From positions 23,085,444-23,149,443 of the forward strand of contig NC_068979.1 in the NCBI RefSeq assembly GCF_016808095.1: a stretch of DNA of 64,000 nt, read 5' to 3'. The position numbers and the translations under genes are program-made. How positions within the stretch are numbered: position 1 is the first letter of the stretch; each line of letters starts with the position of its first letter. Positions 47,767 to 59,989 of this stretch are shown one piece after another. The notes beneath the pieces are model-generated. The model had not been told where the DNA came from, did no database searches, and saw nothing but the letters and a program-made list of their open reading frames with translations. The stretch comes from Vigna angularis. Lineage: Eukaryota; Streptophyta; Magnoliopsida; Fabales; Fabaceae.

Positions 47767-48976
47767 TCATACATATATTAATTGAAATAGATAAGAACCG
47801 AGTTAATCTTTGTTGGGTTCAACTTGATTTTAGGAAAAGTAAGATTTTTAAAGTAAGAAAAAATTTAGAAATAATACTCTTTAAATATTTAGAAATGATA
47901 AATATGTGATATTGATGTTGTTATGAGTAATTATGGTTATGTTGTGATTGTTTGAATTATGTTTGTTAGTGTACTTCAAATTTTATGGGCTTATTTCTTT
48001 TAGTAAGGACGACTTTTTAATTTCTATATTCTTTTTATTATTGATATATTTATTTTATTGTGAGCTGGTTGGATTAGTTTATTATTTTCTATAAGTTCCA
48101 AATATTGACATGCTTACTATACGTGGGCTAAAATGAATTAGTTATTAGTGGTTTTATATTATGATGATCAATTCTTGCATATGTAATTCTGTAGATATTG
48201 TGAATTTATTGACTCAAAAAAGGAGTACAAAATTGATGTGTTGTAATGTCACTATAAAAAAAAGGATTGATGTCTCTATGAACAAAGCGATTGATGTTCC
48301 TATATAAACAACAGGATTGGTGTACTTATACGACAGGTGTAAAATATCAAAATTTGCTCATTACACTAATTTTTCAAGAGTAGAATCAATTGATTATGTT
48401 TTAGGTTGTGCAGTGAATATTGAATTACATGATAGATATTTAGTTATAAACTATTAGTAAAACTGTAAAATTTATAATGAAACTTAGTTACAAAATTTAT
48501 TGTTGGTTATTGTTTACGCTATGTTCCTTTGCGTGGATACTCCTGTTCACGTTGATCTGCGAGGATTGATTTGCGAAAAAAGTCATGTTCGCTTGCCACA
48601 ATTTGCACGGAGGGAAAAGCGAGGATTTGCGAGATTCGGATACCAGGAGCATCCCGCTAATCTGAGAAGATTTGCGATGATTTGGGTGGAAAAGACTGCT
48701 TTGCCCCGTCCTATTTTAAAAATTCCAAACAAACCATTCAGCAATGGTTAACATAAAAAATCATACTCGTTTATGCAGCTTAGGGCGACTAAGAAGTGTA
48801 TATGTGTGCTGGAGTTTTGTGTTCGTAGTGAGGACGAGGTAGAGGCAATATTTATTTTTGAATTTTGGTGTGGTTGTTGCAGGTTGAAGGTGTTCACGGT
48901 GATGAAGAAGAAGACAGTGGTTAATGGACGAGGAAGAACGTGGTTGACGATGACGACAGAGTTGAAGAGGGGATGT
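47767..48976. other. AT-rich, then a less AT-rich patch
   Basis: At 48530-48720 GAGGATTTGCGAGA- and GATTTGCGA-type words recur, possibly an arm of a MITE related to those at 50336 and 52931. No gene recognised. Confidence 0.35.
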
Positions 48977-48980
48977 GTAT

Positions 48981-49074
48981 TCGGTTACAAAGAATGGCGT
49001 AACCGGTTCGATGATGAAGAAGAGTTGCACAGTGGGGCGTATTCGGTTACACGTGAAGCGTAACCGGTTACACC
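48981..49074. repeat. Duplicated GGTTAC...GTAACCGGTT hairpin motif
   Basis: TCGGTTAC-N10-GTAACCGGTTCG (48981-49010) and TCGGTTAC-N9-GTAACCGGTTACACC (49043-49074) are two copies of a short stem-loop about 60 bases apart. Confidence 0.65.
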
Positions 49075-49690
49075 TTAGAGTTATTGTTGGATGCTATTGT
49101 TCCTCGGGCCATCTTTAGAAAAAACGGGCCCAGATCCGGATTGTCCAAGGAGGACTCTTCTACTACCAGCGTCTGCTTCACGGTTCGGTTCAGCGGTGGG
49201 GTCCGCCTCTCACCGCCGTCTGCCTGTGGCGTGGTGCGGAGGTAATCCGTGAAGGGTTGCATTTGAGGTGGCATGGGGAAAGATTGAATGGAGGATTGCC
49301 CAGAAATCAAAATTGAAACTTTTGTAGGGAATTTGAATGGGCAGTGTTGTATTTGTGGGTTTGGGATTATGGGTGGAGATGAAAGGAGGGAAGCTTCATG
49401 ATTTGTGTTTAGATTTGGAAAAGAGAAAGAAAATTTGTTAGGGTTGTTGTGAAAATTGGGAAGTGATAAATAGAGAGAAAAGGGGAAATAGATTAGGGGT
49501 GGTAGTGGTGGAAGGTTGCTTGGAAGAGACGCGTGATGATGGGGGAATTGACATACCTTAATTTGAGGACAAACTTGATAAGGAAGAAAGGGAAGAAGAG
49601 AGAAATAAAGTCCATGATTACAAACAGAGCAATGTTTGAATTGAAATAGAGAAAAATTTATGTTATTGAAACTGCTTATTTGCAACAATG
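49068..49690 (-). pseudogene. Chimeric ORF with a kinesin-light-chain-related (KLCR) fragment
   Basis: An open frame of about 206 codons ends with SLDNPDLGPFFLKMARGTIA and SNNNSKV. This resembles the segment preceding the TPR array of plant KLCR proteins (LDNPDLGxFLLKxARD), scaffolds linking microtubules and cellulose synthase. The upstream 140 codons are serine/proline/leucine-rich and look non-coding, so only the last 25-45 codons are homologous. No TPR follows; the frame stops in the hairpin repeat. Likely a captured exon fragment. Confidence 0.45.
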
Positions 49691-49699
49691 GCTTCTTTG

Positions 49700-50330
49700 T
49701 GTATTGTTTGATGAATGCAAGTGTACATGGTTGTATATATTTGTTCTTAAATCAACAATGAAGAGTACTTTTGTGACATTGCATTTAACATTTTTTTTAA
49801 CGTATAAAATTTTCAGTTAAATTTAGAAAGAAAAGTTTTGTTACAGCTGAAAATAGGAAAATATTCAAATGGTAAATTATGTTTTAAATAAATTAATAAT
49901 AAACCAGTGTTTTAAAGAGTTTGGAGGAAATATTTTAAATCGTGTTCATATATTTATTATTTCTTTAGAAATGTTTTGTAACTTAATTTAAAATAAGAAT
50001 AAAAGGTATGTTATTGGAATAAATGATAATAAATAATAATAACTAATAATAATAATAATAATAATAATAATTATTATTATTATTATTATAATTAATAATA
50101 ATAATATTAATATTAATTTGGTAGTAAATTATATTACAAACAAATATTACATTTAAAAATAAATTTATTTTACTACATTATAATTTTTATAATTTTTAAA
50201 AATTAATTTTAAAAAATATTTATGATTTTGGTCTCTTTATAAACATTTTTACAATTAAATATAACATTAATAAATAAAATTTTATATTACTTTAATAACT
50301 ATGGGCATTTTGATAATCTTCAATTTTTAC
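49700..50330. other. AT-rich stretch with inverted trinucleotide tract
   Basis: At about 50043-50105 a run of AAT units switches to ATT units and back, forming a perfect AT-only hairpin. Nothing else seen. Confidence 0.6.
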
Positions 50331-50335
50331 CAATT

Positions 50336-50496
50336 AAACTAATTTTTTAAATCTGTCACATCAATCAAATCCTACACTAATTCTCACAAACTTTACTTCC
50401 AAATCCACTCTCAATTACCCACAAATCCACTCAAAAAAACAACAACAAAATTATCCTCAAATCCACTCAAATACATTCAAAAAAACAAAGCCTTAA
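50336..50496. mobile_element. Half of a fold-back MITE
   Basis: TACACTAATTCTCACAAACTTT, AAATCCACTCTCAATTACC and AAATCCACTCAAA parallel the right arm of the MITE at 52931-53205. The opposite arm was not found beside it. Confidence 0.5.
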
Positions 50497-51376
50497 TCAT
50501 GTTGGTTGTTTATATTGTATTATTAAATTTTCTTTAGTTTATCTTTTTTATTTTGTTTTGTGGTGATTTTTACAATAACAAATGATTATGTAAGTAACAG
50601 TGGGAACACTAATGAAACTAAAGAGTTATTGTTTATTTTATATTGAAAAAATGTAAAATTTGAATAAATATATTTTAACTTTATTACTTTTATATAAAGT
50701 AGAACTTATTGGAATTACCAACCTAAGTTCTCTTTTGAAGAACTTTCATATATAATGTGTGAAATGGTACAGGTGTATGTAATGAATAATGTTTATTAAT
50801 AGTTATAAAATGATGAGATTGTGTTTAATGAAGTATGATTGTTACTAGTTATGTGATGACAAAGGTAGTAAAAGTATCAATTGTTTAAGATGTTACAATG
50901 TCAGCTTCCAAAACACTTATTAAAAAAAAAGAACATTGCCCAACTTGTTTTTTTTTTTATTAGCATTTTTTGTGTGTGTTACATATATATTTGTTCATTC
51001 TTTTTTGTACAACTAGTTATATGAAAAAGAAATATTATATCATAATGGTAATAATATAATATATAAATCTAATTTCTTTATGTCATCTATTTAAAAAAAA
51101 ACAATTCTTATATAATATTACACTAATTCTTTCTAATTGCTTAACAAGTATAACAACAGAATTCTTGTAAGACTGATTATTATAAATATTAAAAACACAG
51201 AAGGTACGTAGAATTAAAAAAAAAATCAACTATCATTTACACTTATTTTCTAAACTTGGTGGTCAAGAAGGCAATGTGAACTTGGCTATTTAGCTTTATA
51301 AAATAGAATAAAATTGTAAGTAATAAACACAAAAATGAACATTTAGATACGGCCAAAAACAAAAGGATTGATATAA

Positions 51377-52070
51377 GTAAAGCTGTCAAAATGGGTTACC
51401 TGACTCGATCCGGTGCGACTTATCACGGGTTCATCACTTAATGAGTCAACCCAACCTGGCTCACTTATTAGCAAGCTGAAAAAATTTGAACTCGGTTCAA
51501 CTTACCACGGGTTAGTGGGTTAAACGGATTGGCTCACTAACTCACTTAATTATAAGTTTTTTCTTTTAAAATAAAAAATTATAATTTTTTTAATTCAAAT
51601 CTAAATAAATTTCACTCTAAAATGATGTTAAAAATCAAAGACAATTGAAAATAAATAAAAAAATATCATACAATCCAAAATCCAAGTGTAATTCAAAAAC
51701 AAGAAAACAAGCACAAAAGACAAACAAATAACTTTTTAATATTAATAATTTTTGTATCACTTGTCCATCTATAATATCAGAGTCTTGAATAGATAAATCT
51801 ATAGTATTTTTCTCTCTTAAAACATTTTTTTATTCCATCTATAATATAATAAAAAAAATGTTAACTAATAAATTGAAACACAAAATAATAAATAATTAAA
51901 TTAAATTAGGTGAATTGGTGAGCCAACCTAAACCTAGGTGAGCCGGGTTCAAAGTGAGTCAGGTTGAAGATTAACCCGTATAAAAAATTATATTTTTTCA
52001 AACTTAACTTGGTTCAAACCCATAATAAGTCAGGTTGACTCACTAATTACAATCCATTTTCACATCATTA
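51377..52070. mobile_element. Non-autonomous hAT-type element, copy 2
   Basis: Left end TAAAGCTGTCAAAATGGG and inverted right end TAATGATGTGAAAATGG are flanked by GATATAAG (51369-51376) and TATATAAG (52071-52078), 7 of 8 matching. Subterminal GGTTGACTCACTAA, CTTACCACGGGTTAGTGGG and GTGAGCC words match the family of copy 1 at 14466-14974. 694 bases, no transposase. Confidence 0.82.
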
Positions 52071-52630
52071 TATATAAGTGGTATATATATTATAACCGAA
52101 TCAAAGTTGAAACTACACGTCCATGGATAATTAGATACCGAATTACAGAATATATAAACTTCCATGGTCATTTTTTTGTAATCTAGGAATTATACAAATT
52201 AAGTGATATATATAATCTACTAAATAATGTTGAGTTTCTTTTATTCATCAAAGAGTGCTGGAGTACTATTTGACATGAAAAATAATATAAATATAGATGA
52301 GCTAATTAATTAGAAAAATTAAAAAAACCATTTAATGTAACTCGATATTCCACAGGAAAATTCTTTCAAATTATTCTAAAATCTAAATAGTAGGTGAGGA
52401 CGCCGCCGGCTGCTGGTAACAAACTCTAACAAAAAGTTAATTAAATTAATTAATACAACTTTCAAAAAAAGTATATGAATTAAAAATTGAATCTTATCTT
52501 GACTAAATAAAGGGAAGCATCTTTTAAAAGATATAAAATATTTAATATCATATTCTAAACTCAAACATAAGCGTAGGTTCTTTACTTTATTTAAAACAAA
52601 TAAATATTTCTTAATTGGTCGATTTGAAAT

Positions 52631-52633
<3 letters not shown>

Positions 52634-52695
<62 letters not shown>
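52634..52695. repeat. (AT)n microsatellite
   Basis: About 31 AT units; the Tyr-Ile run in an overlapping ORF is an artefact. Confidence 0.95.
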
Positions 52696-52699
<4 letters not shown>

Positions 52700-52930
52700 G
52701 GAGCAAAAGAAAACTGTCCACACCTTTTACAAAAGAAGATGTGAATGTATGTTACCCCAAATATAAGATTCTCTCATTCATTTTCTTGAAGTTCACATAT
52801 TACTTCTAGAACTATCACTCAGAAATTGCTAATTAAAGGAAGGGCATCAATGTGATCAATGTAAAAAAAAAAAGTGTTTTTGGCGCGTCACGAGCACAAT
52901 CTTTATATACATAAGAATGTAAATACTTAG

Positions 52931-53205
52931 TCCTTGTTGGAGTGGATTTGAGGGAGAGAATTTAAAGATAAATTTTTTTGTCGTTTATTTGAGTGAATTT
53001 GGAGGTAAATGAGAGTAAATTTGGAAATAAATTTTTTTAATTTGTTACGTTAATACAATTCTATACTAATTCTTACAAATTTTATTTTTAAATTCACTCT
53101 CATTTACCTCCAAATTCACTCAAATAAACGACAAAAAAATTTATCTTCAAATCCTCTCAAATCCCCTCAAATCTACTCTCTCAAATCCACCCAAAAGAAC
53201 AAGAC
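52931..53205. mobile_element. Fold-back MITE with 5-bp CTTAG duplication
   Basis: The two halves are long inverted copies (AATTTTTTTGTCGTTTATTT, GAGTGAATTTGGAGGTAAAT and their complements) meeting near 53050. Outer ends TCCTTGTT and inverted GTCTTGTT are flanked by CTTAG on both sides (52926-52930, 53206-53210). No coding content. The superfamily is not assigned. Confidence 0.78.
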
Positions 53206-53210
53206 CTTAG

Positions 53211-54780
53211 AAACGAACTCAATCTATATGTTTAGATCGGATATGCCAATTATTCCATTCAAATCGCCAACTTTCCATAATGTTGATCAATGCTTCAATT
53301 TTACCTAATTAAGGGTATTTATATCCGTTGTACTAATTATATTAAAGGAAAAGGGTGGAAAGATTTTATTTATCTTATTATAAATTAATATAAAAAGAAA
53401 GAAGTATATTAATTAGTGACCATTATTTTTATAGGTGGAAAATCACATTATGTGCGAAGGAGGAGATATGCAACGCCGGAAAAGTGTATATGCAACGTTA
53501 CAAGAGGAAATAATTCTTTTAATAAAAATTCAATTAAAAATGTATGAAAATTTAAAATTTAATTCTGTTATTTTTTTTATGTAAAAACATGTAAGTAATT
53601 ATAATATAAGATAAAGGTCACCTCATCACACTACTTAATAGTAAAATCAAATATAAAGGCCTAGTTGAAAAGTATAAAAATTTTGGTCAGAATAAAACCA
53701 AAACTTCTAAGAGAAACTCATCTAAAATAAAGTTATAAATAAATTAAAACTTAATTAAGTCTTCAAATAAGGAATAACTTAATATATTTTATTATGTGAT
53801 ATAAAAGAATTTATTGTTATGATTTAACTAATAGAATGGAGTTAGAAATTCGAAGAAATTAAAACAGGAATAAAATAAATAAACCCTTATAATCTCTTGT
53901 TTTTTATAAGCATCTTCAACATGAATCCTTAAGTGATAAAATTTATTTTTTTTAATTTCCTCAAAATCTAGAATTTGGCGGGTTATCGTTTGAATTAATT
54001 AGATAGAATGCAGATATATGAAACTGAAGTGTCTGAAGTGTTCCTATTGAGTGGAGAATAATGAGCAGAGAAACCATAGGAAGGTAAACGGATAAGCAAT
54101 AATACGAAAGAGGTAATTAGATTCCCCAAATAAAAAGATGCCATTTTATTTGTGTACACAGAATAAGAATTTGTGTGCTGCAGTTCAAATATTTGTTGGT
54201 TCTCAACACTTTACGTAACTATATTTTCACTCACAGATTTGGTCGCATCTATGCTACTGCTTAGAATATATGACATCTTTAACAATAGTAATGTGTTTGT
54301 GTATGTGTTCTTTCTTAATCCACATTTTTCAATGGCATGGGAATGTTTTTTTCTAAGTTGCAAGCATTTCATATCCAATTCTCTCATTTGTCATCGATCT
54401 CTCTCAGCCACGTTTGCAAACATGGATAAATACTATTTTCTTTGTGGAATCGGTTGTTGTCATACTAATAGGGAAACTCTACAGTTATTTTGATGAACCA
54501 CTTTGTCATTTAGTTTCATTGGATTCATGATTAAAGCTATGTCTTGTTAGAGCCATTGGTTTCGTGGCAAAATATGATTCAATCTGCAAAATTTTGGACT
54601 AATATGTAGGAGGCAACTCTGCATGTGGGCATTAGGCATTGATCATTGGAATCCATAGGGTTTACTATATGTTTCATCGAATCTTGATAAAAGTGTATAC
54701 GATGATTGTGTTTGTGCTTGATGTTGAATGTTTATAGTTAATGATTGTGTTTACAGTGTAAAACCATATACGAGAGTCAT
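53211..54780. other. AT-rich intergenic stretch
   Basis: No recognisable gene. A 106-codon plus-strand ORF at 54173-54493 looks random in composition. Confidence 0.5.
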
Positions 54781-54789
54781 CACATCTTA

Positions 54790-57115
54790 ATAGTAATACA
54801 TACCAGTTCTCCACAGAACGATATACGATTATGGCCGAACGACCTTACATAATAGCAGAGAATTAAAAACTAATGTTAGTTACCACTAGACCGAACGTTT
54901 TTACAAAATACACTATTACCGCACGGTCTTTACAAAAGGGAAAGCCAACACCAGACCGAACGCTTTCAAGGTTCGGCCTTCACTTCTGTTATGTCTTCCA
55001 ATACTTCTTCCAGCAGCTCTTCTCCTTCTGCTCACATCCACACGGATGATCATTGCAACCAGACAATAACAAGACGCCCAACATAGACAAAATGATAAAC
55101 AGGGTAAGCTTATGTAATTTAATTTATTAAATCACAACATACAACATTCATAACAAAACCAACAACGACCACCTCATAATTCATACATCCATGCATGCAA
55201 ATAACGACCACATGACTCTGACTGTCCGGACTGTATGAATCCTGTATAGCTATGACGTTCGTGCACTCGGGTGATGTAGTAACTGGAATACCCTCAACAG
55301 CTGCCACCCGAGGTTGATCCGTTCTGTCCAAGTTAACCTTATGGACTAGAACCTCCTGTCATTCTCACACGTGACTTACTTCTCTCTACATGAGAACGAG
55401 TAATCATGGAATATCAGGATGAACGCCCGCTAAGCTTTGTCCACGTTCATACTTTACCAATCAATAACCACTTTCTGAGATATTCCTCCCTGGAATACTC
55501 GTTCATAATCACACTATTTCATTCACATCACATTTCAAATTATCATATGCTTCGTCATCAATACATGCGACTGAACTACGATCACACTCTCTCATCATCT
55601 CATAAGTTCAACTGGAATAACACTTCAATAATCAGACCACTAAGAGCTCAAAACGGACGCCACAAAGCCTAGGCCAAGTACTAAGACTCTAGGCCGAACA
55701 CCTTTTAAAGACCAACACTGATTTACACTAAATACTAATACTGATGTGAAACCATGGAGTAACGAACGCTATCTAGTTTGAATGAAGACTCTGATTCTAA
55801 GCACAATAATAATATATTACAGAAAACGAGACCCAGCGCTTGGTTTAAGACCGAGCCCTATAGAAACCGAACACTATTGAACGAGCGTTGGTCCAAGACC
55901 AAGTGATTATCAAGAACGAGCGCTACTGAGACTGAACGCTTGGTCCAAGACCGATTACAAATAAACTTACAAAAACGAAGGAATATAAATCTATACAATT
56001 GAGCCACCACTTATTCTGAATGAAAAAGAACAATAACGTCTACTACCTTAAGTAGTATATAACACATTAACTAAACTGTTTAGGAAGTCTAAAGAAGAAC
56101 TACACTTAGGCTGAACACTCATATATATACATATCTACTATTATAACATGCTCTACATTAACGAAATCCTTTCTAGAAGAAGAACTTAATATAGACGAAT
56201 GCTCAAAGGGGAACATAATGGTTAATACGAACTCTCGGTCAAAGTTTAACAAATCCTATATAGTATTACAGGAAAACTCTTGGATGTTATCCCCAAAACA
56301 TGAGACTCAGGTAAGACCATGTACTCCTAAGAAGAACCGAACGCTCGTTAACCACTCTCGACCCTACTACCACCTTTACTCAAAATACTACAGTTTGAAT
56401 ATCAAGTCCTATCTCAACTCAATTTACAACATATATCAGTCATCCATACCAACATCCAAATAAGCAGTACGTACATATTTCATACTCATCCAATAATCAA
56501 ACAACATATCATGCAAACAAACAAACGTTCAAACAAGAATATTAATCAAATTATATAAGCTTCCCTTACCTTTATACGTAACCGAACGCTCAACGAAGCA
56601 GAATAGAGCTCTCCTCTACCAAAGAACTAACGTTCGACACTCCCGTTTTAGGAGCACTGAACCAAACAAAAAAACCAGAAACACTCAGAATTATACTATC
56701 TACTCAGGCGACCAGAAATAGAGGGTTGCATGCAAGACTTAAACGAACATACTAGAGAGAAAGAAACTCACCGGCTCAGAATCATAAATCGATCAATTTA
56801 AACGAAAGCTCTTGTCGCCGGGAGTGTTCAGATGGTGCCTGAGAGGTGATCGGAAGAAGAAATGGTGAGGTTTCTTAGAGAGAAGGAGGAGATTTTAGAG
56901 AGAAGGAGGAGAAAATGGTTTCAGCAGGGTGGGGAAGAAGAAAGACATGCAGAGAAGTGGCACAACATTTGAAATTTGGCCTTAAATACTGCCGTCACCT
57001 AAAACGAACGGCCACTCCCTTGCAGCCACCTGTTCTCCACTAACTGAGACGCTCACTCACTTCTTGACACATGAATCCCACTACTTAGGGTTTTGGGTGT
57101 GTTTTAATAGAGTTT
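54790..57115 (-). repeat. Dispersed non-coding repeat, copy B
   Basis: On the minus strand: a purine-rich leader complement at 56820-56940, many CGAACGCTC/GAGCGTTCG words (54890-56640), the conserved core at 55268-55212 (GTGCACGAACGTCATAGC, GATTCATACAGTCCGGA), then GAGCAGAAGGAGAAG at about 55035-55022. Homologous to copies A and C. The ORFs in it (such as 55119-55331) are not shared in frame between copies. Ends are approximate. Confidence 0.6.
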
Positions 57116-57479
57116 GACAAATATAATCATTATCCATTAGAAAAAATAATATATATATATATATATTATTACTTTTAGAACACCATCATCATGATTCCTA
57201 GTATATCAAATTTTTTTATCATAATTATTTTTATATGATAGAATGGAAGCAACTTAATTGAGTTGTTTATGATATTGAAAACTGGTAGGGATGGCAAAAG
57301 TACAGGTTTTGTTATCCCATTTGATTTTTAAGAAAAAAAATTATCCTTATTTTCACACCTAAAGTTTAAGTATGAAAATTTTATTTTATCTATATTCTTA
57401 TGAGATATATACCAATGTTAGTATCCATATTCATATGTCTTTTTTATTGTTTCTAAATCAATTAATTAATTTTATAAAA

Positions 57480-58415
57480 TAATAAAAGTTCTTAAGGAAA
57501 CGGGCTCGTTGGACGAGTTTAGAGAAGTTCTAGTAGTGAGTTTCAGTAACTAGGCGAGCCAACATGCTCTGCTTGGAGAGCTTATTGTTTTGGTTCTAAC
57601 GGGATAAGTGGAGGAGCTCGTTAGGTGAGTTGTTGGGGTGTTTGGCAGAGAGTTTCAGAGGTTAAGCGAGCCAACTCACTTAGGTTGGGAGGGTTGTTGT
57701 TTTGTCTCTGGTAGGGCGAGCAGAGGTTGTTCGTTGGGCGAGTGAGTATGTGTTTTTAGATATTTTTGAATTCTTTTCAATTATGATTTTAAAAGTTATA
57801 ATGGTTTGTTGTATTATCTATGGTAAGGTTTGGAACATATGTGTGAATGGAATGAGGTGTGTAAGAGTTCTAAAGAGGATTCTTAATGGTTGTATCAAAG
57901 TGTTGTTAATATGAATGCAAGGAACTCAGTCTTGGGGTTATCTTGATACTCTAATGATTATTCATTCTCAAATAGAGAATATTGATACATGTGGTGAGAC
58001 TAGCAGGAAGTCTTAGTCTAGGTGCTTCCAATATGGCCTAAGACGTGGTACAGACTAACTTTGTGATTGTGGTAGGACGAAACTCATTGGCAATGGCTTT
58101 GCAAAGTAGTAGAGACCACTACAAGTGCACAACCCGCCATAGTTCGACATTCATACTAAATCCGGATGGTCCAATCTAGTTATTGGCATGTTTAAGATGT
58201 TTAGATTTCTTTATATGAAATGTGACTCATGTATGGAATGTTAATGTATATTATGATTTGTTTTGTATCACTAACTTATCCCTTTTTGTTTGTGTGTCTT
58301 GTTGATATGTTCTTGTACATTGTTGTCTTGACTATGATTATCTATGGGTGTGAGCAGAGGATGATAATGTGACTCTGGAGTAAGCCTTAGGTGGAGAAGG
58401 CCCAACAACTTAGTA
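57480..58415 (+). repeat. Dispersed non-coding repeat, copy C
   Basis: Opposite orientation to copies A and B. GGGCTCGTTGGACGAGTTT, GAGCTCGTTAGGTGAG and CGTTGGGCGAGTGAG repeat with about 120-base periodicity (57507-57745). The core AGTGCACAACCCGCCATAG, TCGACATTCATACTAAATCC lies at 58123-58180, and GGTGTGAGCAGAGGATG at about 58347. Confidence 0.55.
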
Positions 58416-59518
58416 ATTTTTGTAATAACTCTTTAATAGTTCTTTTCTTCTTTGATTGTTTTGAAAACATAAAATCTGGTATATAAGATTTTATATTTTC
58501 CTAGTTGTTAATTGATCTATTTTATTAATTAGGTGGTAATTCCTTTAGTTTTAATTCTATATATTTAGAATGTTACATAAAGTAATTATAAAAAAAAAGT
58601 GCTTTTGTGCTTTGAAAATAATATAATATACATATATAATTATATAATAATAGGGTCTTTATGCATTAATGGATAAAATTGTATCATAAGTTTGTATAAT
58701 TTGTTTGAAATTTATTTGCATTGACACTATTCAATATGCGTGTGATTCACGTGCCCACATGTACTACATTAATGTATGTTTTTAATTAACGTACGTGTCT
58801 GTATATATTGAGTTATACGTCCAAATGTTGCTAAAGAACAAACTATCAACCACAACACATGTTTACAAAAGAAAATTGAAACCAAATTTTTGTATTTGGA
58901 TAATTAAGGAAGTGGATAATATGTAGAATCACAAGTTCTTTACCCACCATAAGAAACTAGTGGATATGATATTAACTAGTGACCACATAAAATATTGTTG
59001 ACAACCAATAATGACAATTAATGATGATTACTTTTTGATAGGATTTAGAATTCAATGGCTGATAATATACAGAATCTATGATTAGATATGTTAATTTATA
59101 TTGCATAGATCCAAGTTTTAAAACCATTGCTATATAACGAAAGAAATATTTAAATATCTTCCAAAAAAAAAATCTATCATGGTTAAACATCAATATGTTT
59201 TCGTAAATTTTTTTCACTTTCATTTTATTTTTAAATTTACATAAAAAAATATATTTTAATTCACACTTAAAATCATTCTTAATTCTTATTGGTAAAATTA
59301 GGCATCTTGAAATTTTGGTTCGTTAAGTAAAGTTATTTTTCTAGTACATTATACAAAGACTAATTTTTTTTATAGAATAGAGAGAAAAAACTTTTAACAT
59401 AAGTAGATAATAAATATTGTTTCTTTTAAAAACGTCACAAATAAACTTGAATGAATCGTTTTTTATTTATTAAAATTCATTCTCTTTAAAATATGCTTTC
59501 TTTTCATTTTTTACAATA
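58416..59518. other. AT-rich intergenic stretch
   Basis: No gene or element recognised. Confidence 0.55.
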
Positions 59519-59893
59519 GTTTAATTACTCATTTATCTTTTTTTGTCTAAAAATATCAAGTTGGTCATTCAAATATTCTAGTCACAATTTAATTTCCATT
59601 TGTAAATATTGATGGAATTTGATGTTTGATTAAATTGTTCATCAAAATTGATACTAGGATTTTGTTAATTACACCAACAAAACAAATAATCCTTATTAAC
59701 CGCTTCAATTTTGATGAATTTTTTTTATTTGTTTTAATAAATTTAATAGAAAGGATCAAATTGTATTAATTTTTAACAAATCAAAACCAAATTGCATTAA
59801 TTTTCACAAATCAAGATCAAATTGATATTAAAAAAAACTAGAGGACCGACTTAACATTTTTTGACAAAACAAGACCAAATAACTAATTAAACC
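59519..59893. mobile_element. Short MULE-type MITE
   Basis: Left end GTTTAATTACTCATTTATC and inverted right end GGTTTAATTAGTTATTTGG share GTTGGTC/GTCGGTCCTCTAG and CATCAAAATTGA blocks. Flanking 9-mers TTTACAATA and TTTATAATG match at 7 of 9. 375 bases, no ORF. Confidence 0.6.
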
Positions 59894-59989
59894 TTTATAA
59901 TGTTTAAAAATATTATCTAGTATTTTCTAAATTGAGAGAAAATGCCTCAATGATCATGTCAATAAGTCATTTACATTATCCTCTACTAT

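Noticed and set aside
49068..49690. 206-codon ORF as an intact novel gene
   Set aside because: Only the last 25-45 codons look like protein (KLCR-like). The remainder has the composition of non-coding sequence read in frame.
52376..52723. 115-codon minus-strand ORF
   Set aside because: Depends on an (AT)n tract; the rest has random composition.
54173..54493. 106-codon plus-strand ORF
   Set aside because: Cysteine/phenylalanine-rich random-looking sequence with no motif.
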